Positions 8,965-18,396 of a DNA stretch of 39,645 nucleotides are shown here, one piece after another. Position 1 is the stretch's first letter. Every line of letters begins with the position of its first letter. A program made the translations under genes and the position numbers. A model generated the notes under the pieces. The model was not told the DNA's origin. It saw nothing but the letters and a program-made list of their open reading frames with translations, and did no database searches. Source of the DNA: Methanosuratincolales archaeon (GTDB lineage: Archaea; Thermoproteota; Methanomethylicia; Methanomethylicales; Methanomethylicaceae); NCBI GenBank assembly GCA_014361445.1, contig JACIVQ010000002.1, positions 24,939 to 64,583 of the forward strand, given 5' to 3'.

Positions 8965-9930
8965 TTAATCTACCCTCGAGGACCCTTGTCCGTATAGCTC
9001 TCTTCTTCTTGCCTCCAATAACTCGACCTCCTTTCCCATGTACTCAGCCGCTGTGCAGATCTTTGCCCCTGGGAAAGCCTCCTCCAAACTTTTCATATAT
9101 TGAGAGTATCTCTTATCCCTTAAGAAGTGATGGTCAATAATAAGCTCTTCAACACCACCCTCCAGCAGCTTACTGAGGTTTCTCATGGAGGATTCCAAGT
9201 TTTCGTAAGAGTAGCGGTAACCCAGCATATAGACCATGGGTCCGTCTACTATTATTAGTCGGGGTTTTTTATTCAATAAAAACTCCATCTGATCCTCATA
9301 GATAGGTCCCTGCACGTCAGATGTATGAATTATCCTGTCGCCATCAGCCTCCACCATGACCTCTATTACGTATCCAAGTAGGCTGCTCGAGCCGTGAAAG
9401 ACGGCCTTGGAGAACTCTATCTTCGTCTTACCGATTTGGAATGAGCGCCCATCTGCGACCTCCACTTTCTGGGCTTTTTCCTTGATTATGCCCAAGAAGA
9501 GGGGTGCCCTGAAGTCTCCTTGGCTCCGGTTAATATTACTCTTTGGATCCTTAATTAGGACGACTTTTTTGTCGTATATCTCTAGGGGGATTATGTCCCC
9601 AAGATCGTGGTGATCGTAGTGATAGTGTGTTATGATTATTACATCAGATATTGTTGCTTTTTCGGTGATTATCTTTGCGAGTCTTTCAAGCATCTCCAAC
9701 TCCAGCCTATGGGGCGGTAGCCCAAACCTTCTCGGCGCTAGAGAGACTCCCGGGTCGATGATCACCCTTAGATCCCCGGTATCAACAAATGTGCACATGG
9801 ATCTGACGCCCATGCTGTCGAAGGCGAGTAGCTCTACATCCAATGTGCATACCCCTTTTACACCATTATACTGCAAAGAATAAAAAATTTTAGAAATGCC
9901 ATCCGGTTTCCAAATAAAATAAATACCCAC
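8965..9930 (-). CDS. MBL-fold metallo-hydrolase, UPF0282-like
   Basis: IITHYHYDHHDLG (HxHxDH-type) and DSMGVRSMCTFVDTGDLRVIIDPG. The true start is likely internal, e.g. TTG at 9843 (LDVELLAFDSMGVRSM). Confidence 0.8.
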   Translation of the reverse strand: MGIYFIWKPDGISKIFYSLQYNGVKGVCTLDVELLAFDSMGVRSMCTFVDTGDLRVIIDPGVSLAPRRFGLPPHRLELEMLERLAKIITEKATISDVIIITHYHYDHHDLGDIIPLEIYDKKVVLIKDPKSNINRSQGDFRAPLFLGIIKEKAQKVEVADGRSFQIGKTKIEFSKAVFHGSSSLLGYVIEVMVEADGDRIIHTSDVQGPIYEDQMEFLLNKKPRLIIVDGPMVYMLGYRYSYENLESSMRNLSKLLEGGVEELIIDHHFLRDKRYSQYMKSLEEAFPGAKICTAAEYMGKEVELLEARRRELYGQGSSRVD

Positions 9931-9948
9931 CGACTGATAGAATACTCG

Positions 9949-11247
9949 ATGAAAGACCTTTATGCCTCAATGCTTCCCGAGTCCATAAAGTTAAGGGTGG
10001 CGTCCAAGGTAGCCTCTTTATGTTTGCTGTGTAGAGGGGGGCGTCGCCTCTGCGGCAAGTCGGCTTGTCCCATCGATCTCAAAGCTAAAGCTTTTATTAA
10101 AAACATGAATGTCATTGATAAGAAAGAGTTCGTGGGATCTTCCCCACCATCGGTTTTTGTGGGTCGCTTTGGATACCCGAAGGTTTTTGTTGGTCCCATG
10201 GTCCCCCCAATACAGGGAGACACAGAGATTATGGACCTCCCAGAGAGATGGATGGGGGAAAGGGTTGAGAATATTGTCAGCTATAGATATTCTCTGATAA
10301 GGGGGAAGGTTTTAGTCCCCATCGAGTCAGCCAAGACGGGGGGGAAGCTCATAGAGAGCCTCCAAGAACTTGCGATGAGCGCCTCGGCAACAGATACCGA
10401 GGTTCAGTTTCTCAAGGTGCCGTTTGGCTCTATCACGATAGACGACAACTCACAGCCTTTTGGACCATCTGCCCCCCTTAAGCACTTTGAGGTCTCTTCA
10501 GTTAAAATTGACCATAGAATAGAGAAGGCATACTATGATGGAGATCTAAGGGCAGGAGACGCCGTCATGGATCTTTATGCAAAAGGCACCCCAGTTTCAA
10601 AGATACAGAGGGCATTCAGTATGGGCATTTTTGGGACTCTCAGGAACAGGAGGCTTGTCCCGACGCGTTGGTCCATAACGGCGGTCGATAGCACAATATC
10701 TCAAAGACTCATTGATGAGATAAAGAACTATGATACAGTTGACAAATATTTGGTCTTCACCCATTCCTATATGCACAATAACTTCGCTGCAATATTCATT
10801 CCTAGGAAGTGGTCATTTGAATGGATGGAGGCATGGTTCCCTGGAACATTCTGGAACCCCTCTTCATCGTCTTTGTCTGTGATTGGTGATTATGAGGGTT
10901 ACTGGGGTAGAACCACATATCCCGAGATTGGCGGATGCTATTTCGCAACAAGGCTTGCGGTCACTGAGTACCTGAGGTCAATAAGAAGGCAAGCTACGGT
11001 AGTCGTTATTAGAGAGATAATGCCAGAGTTCCCTCTCCCGCTTGGGGTCTGGTTCGTCAGGGAAAATGTCAGATCTATGCTAAGAACCAAACCTGTCGTT
11101 TTTGAAGGGCTTAGATCCGCGCTCCTACACGTTAAGAAATTCATGAGTACCCCTCTCATGAATTGGATTGAGAAGAGCTACATACTAAAAGACTCTATGC
11201 TCCAAAGACGAATTGATGAGTACTTAAAAAGGGTAGATTTGCTTTGA
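9949..11247 (+). CDS. nreA: NreA-type DNA repair protein
   Basis: N-terminal CLLCRGGRRLCGKSACPID zinc-finger-like motif; archaeal Nre-type core; C-terminal QRRIDEYL (11203-11226) fits a PIP-box (Qxx[ILM]xx aromatic). Confidence 0.8.
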   Translation: MKDLYASMLPESIKLRVASKVASLCLLCRGGRRLCGKSACPIDLKAKAFIKNMNVIDKKEFVGSSPPSVFVGRFGYPKVFVGPMVPPIQGDTEIMDLPERWMGERVENIVSYRYSLIRGKVLVPIESAKTGGKLIESLQELAMSASATDTEVQFLKVPFGSITIDDNSQPFGPSAPLKHFEVSSVKIDHRIEKAYYDGDLRAGDAVMDLYAKGTPVSKIQRAFSMGIFGTLRNRRLVPTRWSITAVDSTISQRLIDEIKNYDTVDKYLVFTHSYMHNNFAAIFIPRKWSFEWMEAWFPGTFWNPSSSSLSVIGDYEGYWGRTTYPEIGGCYFATRLAVTEYLRSIRRQATVVVIREIMPEFPLPLGVWFVRENVRSMLRTKPVVFEGLRSALLHVKKFMSTPLMNWIEKSYILKDSMLQRRIDEYLKRVDLL

Positions 11248-12017
11248 TAGAGTCACGCCCCTGTAAGACAGCACTATCAAGGAGCACACTTCCTGGGCTG
11301 GAGTATTCATTTAACCCATACTGGGGATGCGGGCATGGTTGCCTGTACTGTTATGTGCCAGACGTCATGAGAAATGTCATGCCCAGTCTAAGATGGGGAC
11401 AAGACGTCTTTGTTAAAGAGAACATACTCGAGATATTGAGGTTGGAGGTCAAGAGAAAGCCCAAAGGGGTGGTAGGGGTGAGTACGGCCACAGATCCCTA
11501 CCAGCCGGCTGAGAAAGGGCTCGAGATAACTAGAAGGGCGCTGATGATTTTGTGCGAGGCAGGCTTTCCTGTGTCAATACAGACAAAATCGCCATTAGTA
11601 ATTCGGGACCTTGACTTGATAAAGGGGAAAAAAATTGATGTTGGGTTCACAATTACATCCACCGAGAAAGAGTTCCAGAAGAAGTTTGAGCCAGGGGCCC
11701 CGCCTCCCGAAGAGAGGATCTCGGCTTTGGAGACGCTCTCTTCGCAGGGTATAATGACTTGGATCTTTTATGGGCCAATTATACCTGGGTATAACGACTC
11801 TCTAGATGAGATGGAACGCATCGTCCGCCTTGGAGCAAAGACAAAAAGCAAGATAATATACGATCGCTTGAACATAAAACCCACAGTCGTTAAGCGGCTG
11901 AAGATGATTATGGAAGAAGACGAATTCAATCGTAGGCACTCAATGCGTGAACAGTTCGCCCAGCTAGAAGCATTATGCAAGCAACATGGCGTGCGTTGCG
12001 AGTTTGCATTTCCTTAA
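11244..12017 (+). CDS. SPL (spore photoproduct lyase)-like radical SAM protein
   Basis: FNPYWGCGHGCLYCYVPDV (CxxxCxxC), GVSTATDPYQPAEK, PVSIQTKSPLVIRDLDLI; overlaps nreA by 4 nt. Confidence 0.85.
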   Translation: MIESRPCKTALSRSTLPGLEYSFNPYWGCGHGCLYCYVPDVMRNVMPSLRWGQDVFVKENILEILRLEVKRKPKGVVGVSTATDPYQPAEKGLEITRRALMILCEAGFPVSIQTKSPLVIRDLDLIKGKKIDVGFTITSTEKEFQKKFEPGAPPPEERISALETLSSQGIMTWIFYGPIIPGYNDSLDEMERIVRLGAKTKSKIIYDRLNIKPTVVKRLKMIMEEDEFNRRHSMREQFAQLEALCKQHGVRCEFAFP

Positions 12018-12173
12018 TATTACGAAATTTTTACACTATGGGGATCGTTCTAACCCTTAGGGGTAAAGTAATTTAAATTTATTAATAAACATCAAAGTAA
12101 ATTGAAGGATTAGAGGATTAAAGAAAATAAGAATGATAACAAGGAATAAGAAACGTCGAGGTGTCAATGGTGG

Positions 12174-12740
12174 GTGACTTGTATGGATGCTTTTGAGGCC
12201 ATAATCACGAGGCGATCAGTAAGGTCCTATCTGCCGGATCCGATCCCTAGGATGGTCTTGGAGCGGATTTTAGAAGCAGGCAGGTTAGCCCCATCGGCGA
12301 TGAACCTACAACCTTGGCATTTTATTGTTGTTACCGACAAAGAAAAGCGGAGGACGCTCTCATCCGGAAAATTTGCAAAATTCCTCACGGAGGCTCCGGT
12401 TGTAATAGTAGGATGTGGGAACGAGTATCTATCGCCCAAATGGTATGCCATAGATACTGCCATAGCACTTGAGAATATGGTGATTGCGGCCACGAATGAA
12501 GGGCTGGGATCTTGCTGGATAGGTAGCTTTGACGAGGTGGAAGTCAAGGAGCTGTTAAAGGTCCCTGAAGGGTACCGCGTTGTAGCGATGTTAGCTATAG
12601 GGTACCCGCGCAAGGACGTAGACCTAATGGGGAGATTTGTCAAAATTGTGAGGGCAAAGAAGAGTCTCAATGAGATAGTTAGTGCTGAGGAGTTCGGCGC
12701 TCCCTTCGAGAGAACGAGCGACTCGGCTCAACAACCTTAA
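12174..12740 (+). CDS. Nitroreductase family protein
   Basis: FEAIITRRSVRSYLPDPIPRMVLERILEAGRLAPSAMNLQPWHFIVV; GLGSCWIGSF. Confidence 0.92.
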   Translation: MTCMDAFEAIITRRSVRSYLPDPIPRMVLERILEAGRLAPSAMNLQPWHFIVVTDKEKRRTLSSGKFAKFLTEAPVVIVGCGNEYLSPKWYAIDTAIALENMVIAATNEGLGSCWIGSFDEVEVKELLKVPEGYRVVAMLAIGYPRKDVDLMGRFVKIVRAKKSLNEIVSAEEFGAPFERTSDSAQQP

Positions 12741-12766
12741 AACTTGGATATGAGCTAAATCATGGT

Positions 12767-14179
12767 ATGCAAGGCCGTCCCATGGGATCTCTGCAAAGGG
12801 AAGTAAAAATAATAGCGATCCTCACCACAACATCTGCATCATTCTTGACTCCTTTTGTATCTTCTGCCACAAACATCGCTTTGCCGAATATAGGACTTGA
12901 GCTCGGTCTCGACACAGTTATGCTAGGATGGGTTCAAACCTCTTTTCTGCTCACTACGGCCATATTCCTTTTACCTTTAGGTAAAGTTGCGGACATTACG
13001 GGTAGAAAGATTGTTTTTCTTGTGGGGCTGGTTGTATATACCGCTTCATCATTTCTTGCATCTATCGCAAACTCCGCCACAATATTGATCATGTCCCGGA
13101 TCTTTCAGGGCATAGGAGGGGCCATGCTTGCCGCGACCTCCGTGGCTATATTGAGTTCAGTTTTCCCACCTCAGGACAGGGGAAAGGTTCTGGGAATAAA
13201 CGTTGCCTCGGTATACACTTCCATAGCATTAGGCCCTTTTATCGGGGGAATTTTGACACAATACTTTGGATGGAGAAGCATATTTTCCATGAATGTACTT
13301 GTGGGCCTCCTCACATTATTGTTGGCACTGCGCCTCAAGCAAGAGTGGAGGGGCACCCCGGGTGAGCGCTTCGATATTTTTGGATCTTTGCTCTATGGAA
13401 CTTCGCTGGCAGCCATCATGTGGGGGACGCTATCTATATCGTCGTATGGCGGAGGGTTTTCTAGTCCACCGTTTTATGCCCTTTTAATGGGCGCTTTCAT
13501 TATGATCTGCCTCGTGATCTGGGAAGGACGAACAAAGTATCCCGTACTTGATGTTCGACTTTTTTTAAATAACCTGAATTTCTCGCTCTCCAATCTATCT
13601 GCGCTCATAAATTACGCAGCGACCTATGCGCTCTCATTTCTCCTCAGCCTATATCTTCAGGTAATTAAGGGATTCACCCCACAGGTTGCCGGGACAATAT
13701 TGATGGCGCAGCCTGTGGTGCAAGCCTTGCTCTCTCCGTTGGCAGGCTGGTTGTCGGACAGAATTGATCCAAGCAAGGTAGCTTCGGTGGGGATAGCTCT
13801 GAATGCTATTGGTCTATTTGTCCTCTCCACAATAAATGGCGAGACCGAAATTTTTTCTATAGTCGTGATCCTCATTCTGATGGGAATTGGTTTTGCTCTG
13901 TTCAGTTCTCCAAACACAAACGCGATAATGTCCTCTGTTGGAAGGGAATTATTTGGAGTGGCCTCCGCCACACTTTCAACTATGAGAACGTTAGGGCAGA
14001 CATTTAGCATAGCATTGGCAACCCTTGTACTTTCGGTCTTTGTGGGATCAGAGATCCTAAAGCCTCGTAGTTTGGGCGATTTTATTGCAGGAATACATGT
14101 TGCCTTCCTGATATTTGGAGTGTTGTGTGTCCTCGGAGTTTTCACCTCTTTGTCGAGGGGCAAAAAGAAACAAGTTTAG
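12767..14179 (+). CDS. MFS transporter, DHA2-like (about 14 TM)
   Basis: ALPNIGLELGLDTVMLGWVQTSFLLTTAIFLLPLGKVADITGRK; multiple hydrophobic segments over 470 aa. Confidence 0.88.
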   Translation: MQGRPMGSLQREVKIIAILTTTSASFLTPFVSSATNIALPNIGLELGLDTVMLGWVQTSFLLTTAIFLLPLGKVADITGRKIVFLVGLVVYTASSFLASIANSATILIMSRIFQGIGGAMLAATSVAILSSVFPPQDRGKVLGINVASVYTSIALGPFIGGILTQYFGWRSIFSMNVLVGLLTLLLALRLKQEWRGTPGERFDIFGSLLYGTSLAAIMWGTLSISSYGGGFSSPPFYALLMGAFIMICLVIWEGRTKYPVLDVRLFLNNLNFSLSNLSALINYAATYALSFLLSLYLQVIKGFTPQVAGTILMAQPVVQALLSPLAGWLSDRIDPSKVASVGIALNAIGLFVLSTINGETEIFSIVVILILMGIGFALFSSPNTNAIMSSVGRELFGVASATLSTMRTLGQTFSIALATLVLSVFVGSEILKPRSLGDFIAGIHVAFLIFGVLCVLGVFTSLSRGKKKQV

Positions 14180-14395
14180 AAATGCGTTGGATTGATAATG
14201 GATGTGAGATTTAGTTAGCAAGAATTGATGAAATAATCAATATTCGGATTTTTAATGGCGGCTTAATTAAGGTAGACCTAGAGAATTTGGCTAAAATTAA
14301 ACCCTTGAGCAGGGAAAACTCGCGACTGAAAATATAAAAACAGGCTCTTTAATCTGAGTATCTCGCTCTGGAGGGCGGATGCGGGGTGGTCAGGT

Positions 14396-15532
14396 ATGGA
14401 TCCTTTGTTCATTCGGTTCTACGTAGGCGTATTTTCCATATCCGTAGGCTTTGGCATAATGACCCCCCTCGTGCCTCTATTTGCAACTCTAAAGCTCTCG
14501 GCTAATGAGTTGGAGCTCGGTATCATTGGAACCCTTGTGGCCCTGCCGTATGTTTTTGCATCATTTATATTTGGTAGGATGTCCGACAGAATTGGACGGC
14601 GCCCACTCATACTAGCTGGGATACTCCTTTACCTTTTGACGTCTTCCTTGTACGTGGTCTCAACAGGTTTAGAACAAATCGCCATCCTCAGAATATTAGA
14701 AGGGATCTCCTTTTCCATGGTCTGGCCCTCTACAGAGGCTTTCGTTGGCGACGTTTCTAGATGTGTATCGCGGAATAGGGCGGTTGGACTTTACAGTGTT
14801 TCATGGAGCTCTGGATACATGCTCGGGCCTATGCTCATGGGGCTGATGGTCCATTTTATCGACCTCACGTACCTCTTCTTTTTGGTAGGGTTTTTGATGG
14901 TGGTTGGGATCGGTGCATTCTTTTCCTTAAAAATAAACAACTCGGATCCCGAAGAGGTTTCAAATGTCAGACCTTCTAGGTCCTTGGTAATCGTAGTATC
15001 CTACGTGATGTTAATTTGGGGCTTTTCCATCCTCTCCTTCTTCTCATTGTTCCCCTCCTATGCAACGAAGAACGGGATCTCTCCATCCATGATAGGATAT
15101 CTAATCGGCACAGTCGGACTGGTTAGGACGCTCGTCTTCTTTTTCTTTTCAAGGGTAATTTCATTTACGGGGAGTATTACAATGCCGATCGGCATGGCAC
15201 TGTTGAGTTTGTCGATGTTTATATCATGGGCTAGTACCTCAGAGATCGGGTTTTTTGCATCCGCTTCTATCCTAGGCTTATCGCTCGGTCTTTTGTATTC
15301 CTGTTCGCTCGTATTGGTGCTCTCGCTTCCCTCGAGGGGGTTGTACGCAGGTATTTTCGAGTCTTCAATAGGTATAGGAGAACTCTTGGGGCCGATAGTT
15401 ATGGGGTACTTTGGCTTTGTGGTCTCGCCTTCATTTCCATATATGTGTCTATCCTTACTTGGAGGGGTTTCCTCACTATTTGCCTTCTTATTCATCACGC
15501 GCGGACAAAAGAAGCGCTTTGAGGTCTCTTAG
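14396..15532 (+). CDS. MFS transporter
   Basis: FGRMSDRIGRRPLILAGILLYL motif-A-like loop; 378 aa, multi-TM. Confidence 0.88.
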   Translation: MDPLFIRFYVGVFSISVGFGIMTPLVPLFATLKLSANELELGIIGTLVALPYVFASFIFGRMSDRIGRRPLILAGILLYLLTSSLYVVSTGLEQIAILRILEGISFSMVWPSTEAFVGDVSRCVSRNRAVGLYSVSWSSGYMLGPMLMGLMVHFIDLTYLFFLVGFLMVVGIGAFFSLKINNSDPEEVSNVRPSRSLVIVVSYVMLIWGFSILSFFSLFPSYATKNGISPSMIGYLIGTVGLVRTLVFFFFSRVISFTGSITMPIGMALLSLSMFISWASTSEIGFFASASILGLSLGLLYSCSLVLVLSLPSRGLYAGIFESSIGIGELLGPIVMGYFGFVVSPSFPYMCLSLLGGVSSLFAFLFITRGQKKRFEVS

Positions 15533-15805
15533 CCTCAGCCCATCCGGCGAACTTACTCTCTTGATCTCCTTTCCGTCCTTGTAGAGGACTGCTGTTGGTA
15601 CTAGCTCTACTCCAAAATCGTCCCAGCAACCCTCATCGGATATATCAACTAATATTAAGCGAAAGTCAGGATTCGCCTGTTCAAGCTCTCTGATAAGACG
15701 TCTGCAATATCCGCACCAGCTTGTAGTGAAGACTGCTATGAATTTGCCCCTACCACTCTCCACCTCGAGGAGTCTCTTGAAGGCGGAGCAGTCAACAATG
15801 TCCAT
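15488..15805 (-). CDS. Thioredoxin-fold protein
   Basis: AVFTTSWCGYCRRLIREL (CxxC) and VELVPTAVLYKDGKEI. Start placed at ATG 15805 because the longer ORF (to 15862) runs into the transposon end. Confidence 0.82.
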   Translation of the reverse strand: MDIVDCSAFKRLLEVESGRGKFIAVFTTSWCGYCRRLIRELEQANPDFRLILVDISDEGCWDDFGVELVPTAVLYKDGKEIKRVSSPDGLRLRDLKALLLSARDE

Positions 15806-15817
15806 TATGCTCACTTC

Positions 15818-17074
15818 GTCAACTACCCACGGCTGAAGCCTGTGGGCTTGCAGGCGAGTCATAATGGTTCATCTTAAAATCGCCATTCATCCCTGCATTG
15901 GGCTCGTTGACTGGAGCCCGTCCCGGTGGAGCCAGCTCCAACCGAGAAAGGTTTAGGGAGGCGACATAGTCGGCGTTGTGCTGGAACCCGCATTTTGTGC
16001 ATCTGAAGAGGCTCTGGCTTTTTCTGTTGGCCTTATCGACATGCCCACATCTGGGGCATGTTATGGAAGTGTTCCTCGGCTCAACGTAGACTACTGGAAC
16101 TCCTCTTTCGAGGGATTTATATTCGATAAAGGACTGGAGTCTTCTGAATGCCCAGCTATGGAAGTCCCCGTTCTGGCTCTTCCTATGCTTAGCATTATTT
16201 CTTATTCCAGTTAGCTTCTCCATTACAACTATGTCGCCTTCTTTGAGGCTGTTCACGAACGCTCTGCTGACTTGGTGCAGAATCGTGTTAACCCATCTCC
16301 TCTCTCTTCGGCTGAGCCGTTTCAGACTCCTTTTTGCGGAGGCTGTGCCTTTAGCTTGGAGGGAGGAGCGGAGCCCTCTAAAATGGTGCCTCTTACGGAG
16401 GGTCTCTCCGCCTTTAACCTTGAATCCATTGGAAGCCGCGAGGAGGTTTTTCATCCCAACGTCTACACCAACGGGGTTGTTGCCTTTGGGCTCTGGGATT
16501 TCTTTAGTTACAGTGATGTGGAGAAAGAACTTATTGTTTCTGTAGACGAGGACTGCATGGGTGGGCTTAGCGTCTTCCAAAAGCCTTCTTTGGTACTCTC
16601 CAATATCAAGCGGGGGCTTAACCCTCTTCTGGAGCGTGGAGATGGACGCAAAGATCCTCTCAGGCTTGTAGATGAGCCTAAAGATCCTCTCATCCAGATC
16701 CATCGAGAGGGCTTTAAACTGAAGGAGCGTATCTCTTCTAAGCTTATAGGCTTTGGCGACCCTATCTCTCGCCCTTATGGCGAGGTTCGCTGGAAGCTTG
16801 AACATTTGCCTCGTCTCCCGGTAAACCATGTGGTGAAGGGCTACTGGGTTAAACACCTTCCTCTCAAAAGCTACCTTAGAGATATAATTGCATGCATCCT
16901 TGAAAGCCTTAAGCGTAGCGAGAAGTTTCTCCGACTCCTCTGGTGTAGGTTTAAGCTTACACACTACCGTTTTAGGGAGCTCCATACAAAAGCATATATG
17001 CAACTTAAGTATTTAAGGTTAAAACCTCAATTCCTCCCACCCATAAATGGTGTGGGTTTCCTTGAGGTGGTTTG
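15818..17074 (-). mobile_element. TnpB-only IS605/IS1341-type insertion element (boundaries approximate)
   Basis: Right-end hairpin-type sequence (minus strand) CCCACAGGCTTCAGCCGTGGGTAGTTGAC ending near 15818; left-end hairpin CAAACCACCTCAAGGAAACCCACACCATTTATGGGTGGG starting near 17074; no TnpA inside. Confidence 0.75.
15819..17003 (-). CDS. tnpB: TnpB RNA-guided nuclease family protein
   Basis: GVDVGMKNLLAAS, VVMEKLTGIR and HNADYVASLNLS RuvC-type segments; zinc ribbon CPRCG...CTKCG. Start may be ATG of MELPKTVV. Confidence 0.92.
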   Translation of the reverse strand: MHICFCMELPKTVVCKLKPTPEESEKLLATLKAFKDACNYISKVAFERKVFNPVALHHMVYRETRQMFKLPANLAIRARDRVAKAYKLRRDTLLQFKALSMDLDERIFRLIYKPERIFASISTLQKRVKPPLDIGEYQRRLLEDAKPTHAVLVYRNNKFFLHITVTKEIPEPKGNNPVGVDVGMKNLLAASNGFKVKGGETLRKRHHFRGLRSSLQAKGTASAKRSLKRLSRRERRWVNTILHQVSRAFVNSLKEGDIVVMEKLTGIRNNAKHRKSQNGDFHSWAFRRLQSFIEYKSLERGVPVVYVEPRNTSITCPRCGHVDKANRKSQSLFRCTKCGFQHNADYVASLNLSRLELAPPGRAPVNEPNAGMNGDFKMNHYDSPASPQASAVGS

Positions 17075-17118
17075 ATGAGTTGGATTTTAATGGCTTTTGG
17101 ATCTCCTAATTAATAAGA

Positions 17119-18396
17119 TTACTCGTAGATATCTAAACTGACTGCGCAGGAAAGGCACGGGTCGTAGGATCTGACCATGTCCTCAAGTATGAATCTCAGC
17201 TTTTGGCTGCCTATAGGCTTGAACCTCTCGACAAGCTCTACAGCATCGTTCTCTATACTCTTCGAATTTATTGCGGTAGGCGTGTAAACTCTGTAGTCTT
17301 TTACCTTCCAGTCTTCGATCTCGCAGTAATGGCAGAGTGTACCGCGGGGAGCTTCGGCCACAAAAAACCCTGTACCCTTGTCCCTGTGCGCCTTGATGTC
17401 CTCAGGCTTTAAGTTTTCCGGAGATATCTCTGCCAGTTCCCCACCCAGACTGATTAGTTCATCAATGTAGTGCAGGACCTCAATGGCCTGTGCCTTTATG
17501 TTCAGGAAGGGGTTCAGACCCCATTCCACCTCCTCAGCCAACTCCCTAGCCCTCCTGCTAAGGTACCTCTTATTCAGCATTATCCTGGAGAGGGCCCCAA
17601 CAGTGATCTCAGACTTCTTGAAATAGACGTGCTTGGAGGTTGAGTAATCCTTCGCGACTTCTTCAAGACCCTCATAGTACTCTGATGGAGAAAGCGCAGA
17701 GCCGTCCGAGAAGGCAACGTTAGCCTCCTCTGCATAGATTGGGTATGAGCCTGGGCTCTTTAGAGCTACCAAAAGCCGGTATCGCTCAATCTCGGGGAGT
17801 TCCAAGTTGAGCGCATACCTAACTAGTTGCTCAGCATCATTCGAGAGTGTTGCCAGATCGTGTATGGGACGGAGTAACTCCTTACATTTTATTGCCTTAC
17901 CAAATCCCCCCACAATGACGTTAGGGACGTGAACTGATCTCCCTCCCCAAACCTCTATGAGTTCTGTCGCTTTACTGAGGATGTTGGCACCCATCCTTAC
18001 GATGTTCATGTCTCTCATCCTGAGGGCGCTAATCAAACCCTCTACCGGAGGTATTGAAAGGAAGAGCAAGTGTACTAAGTGGCTCCTTAGATTGTTTGCC
18101 ATGTAAAGTACGTTCCTTAGTTTTTTTACATCCTCTGAAATTTTCATACCGAGAGCTCTTTCTACAGCCTCTGCGGAACTTATAGAATGGACTGTGTAGC
18201 ACAATCCGCATATCCTAGACGCGACCCTTGGAGCTAGTTCTACAGGCTTTCCTCTCAGGTATTTTGTGAGAAATCTAGGTCCTTCCAAATTGTGGAACTC
18301 CGCCTCAATCCTTCCACCGTGGCTCTTCACAACCAGCTGTCCGTGGCCTTCTATGAAGCGAAGGTCCCCGGTATCTATTAAGATGCTGTCGCTCAC
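17119..18396 (-). CDS. hydA: [NiFe] hydrogenase large (alpha) subunit, sulfhydrogenase / group 3b-like
   Basis: RICGLCYTVH and DPCLSC nickel-ligand motifs; at the end of a four-gene hydrogenase cluster. Confidence 0.88.
   Translation of the reverse strand: MSDSILIDTGDLRFIEGHGQLVVKSHGGRIEAEFHNLEGPRFLTKYLRGKPVELAPRVASRICGLCYTVHSISSAEAVERALGMKISEDVKKLRNVLYMANNLRSHLVHLLFLSIPPVEGLISALRMRDMNIVRMGANILSKATELIEVWGGRSVHVPNVIVGGFGKAIKCKELLRPIHDLATLSNDAEQLVRYALNLELPEIERYRLLVALKSPGSYPIYAEEANVAFSDGSALSPSEYYEGLEEVAKDYSTSKHVYFKKSEITVGALSRIMLNKRYLSRRARELAEEVEWGLNPFLNIKAQAIEVLHYIDELISLGGELAEISPENLKPEDIKAHRDKGTGFFVAEAPRGTLCHYCEIEDWKVKDYRVYTPTAINSKSIENDAVELVERFKPIGSQKLRFILEDMVRSYDPCLSCAVSLDIYE

Noticed and set aside
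12043-12070. ACCCTTAGGGGT near-palindrome upstream of the nitroreductase gene
   Set aside because: Short, imperfect arms (ACCC/GGGT) with no supporting context.
13657-14163. 168-aa minus-strand ORF
   Set aside because: Antisense to a clear MFS gene.
15806-15862. N-terminal extension of the thioredoxin ORF (MTRLQAHRLQPWVVDEVS)
   Set aside because: Mostly encoded by the transposon right end; native start is more likely ATG 15805.
16272-17075. 267-aa plus-strand ORF
   Set aside because: Antisense to tnpB; no recognisable domain, and its end (PPINGVGFLEVV) is just a translation of the transposon left end.
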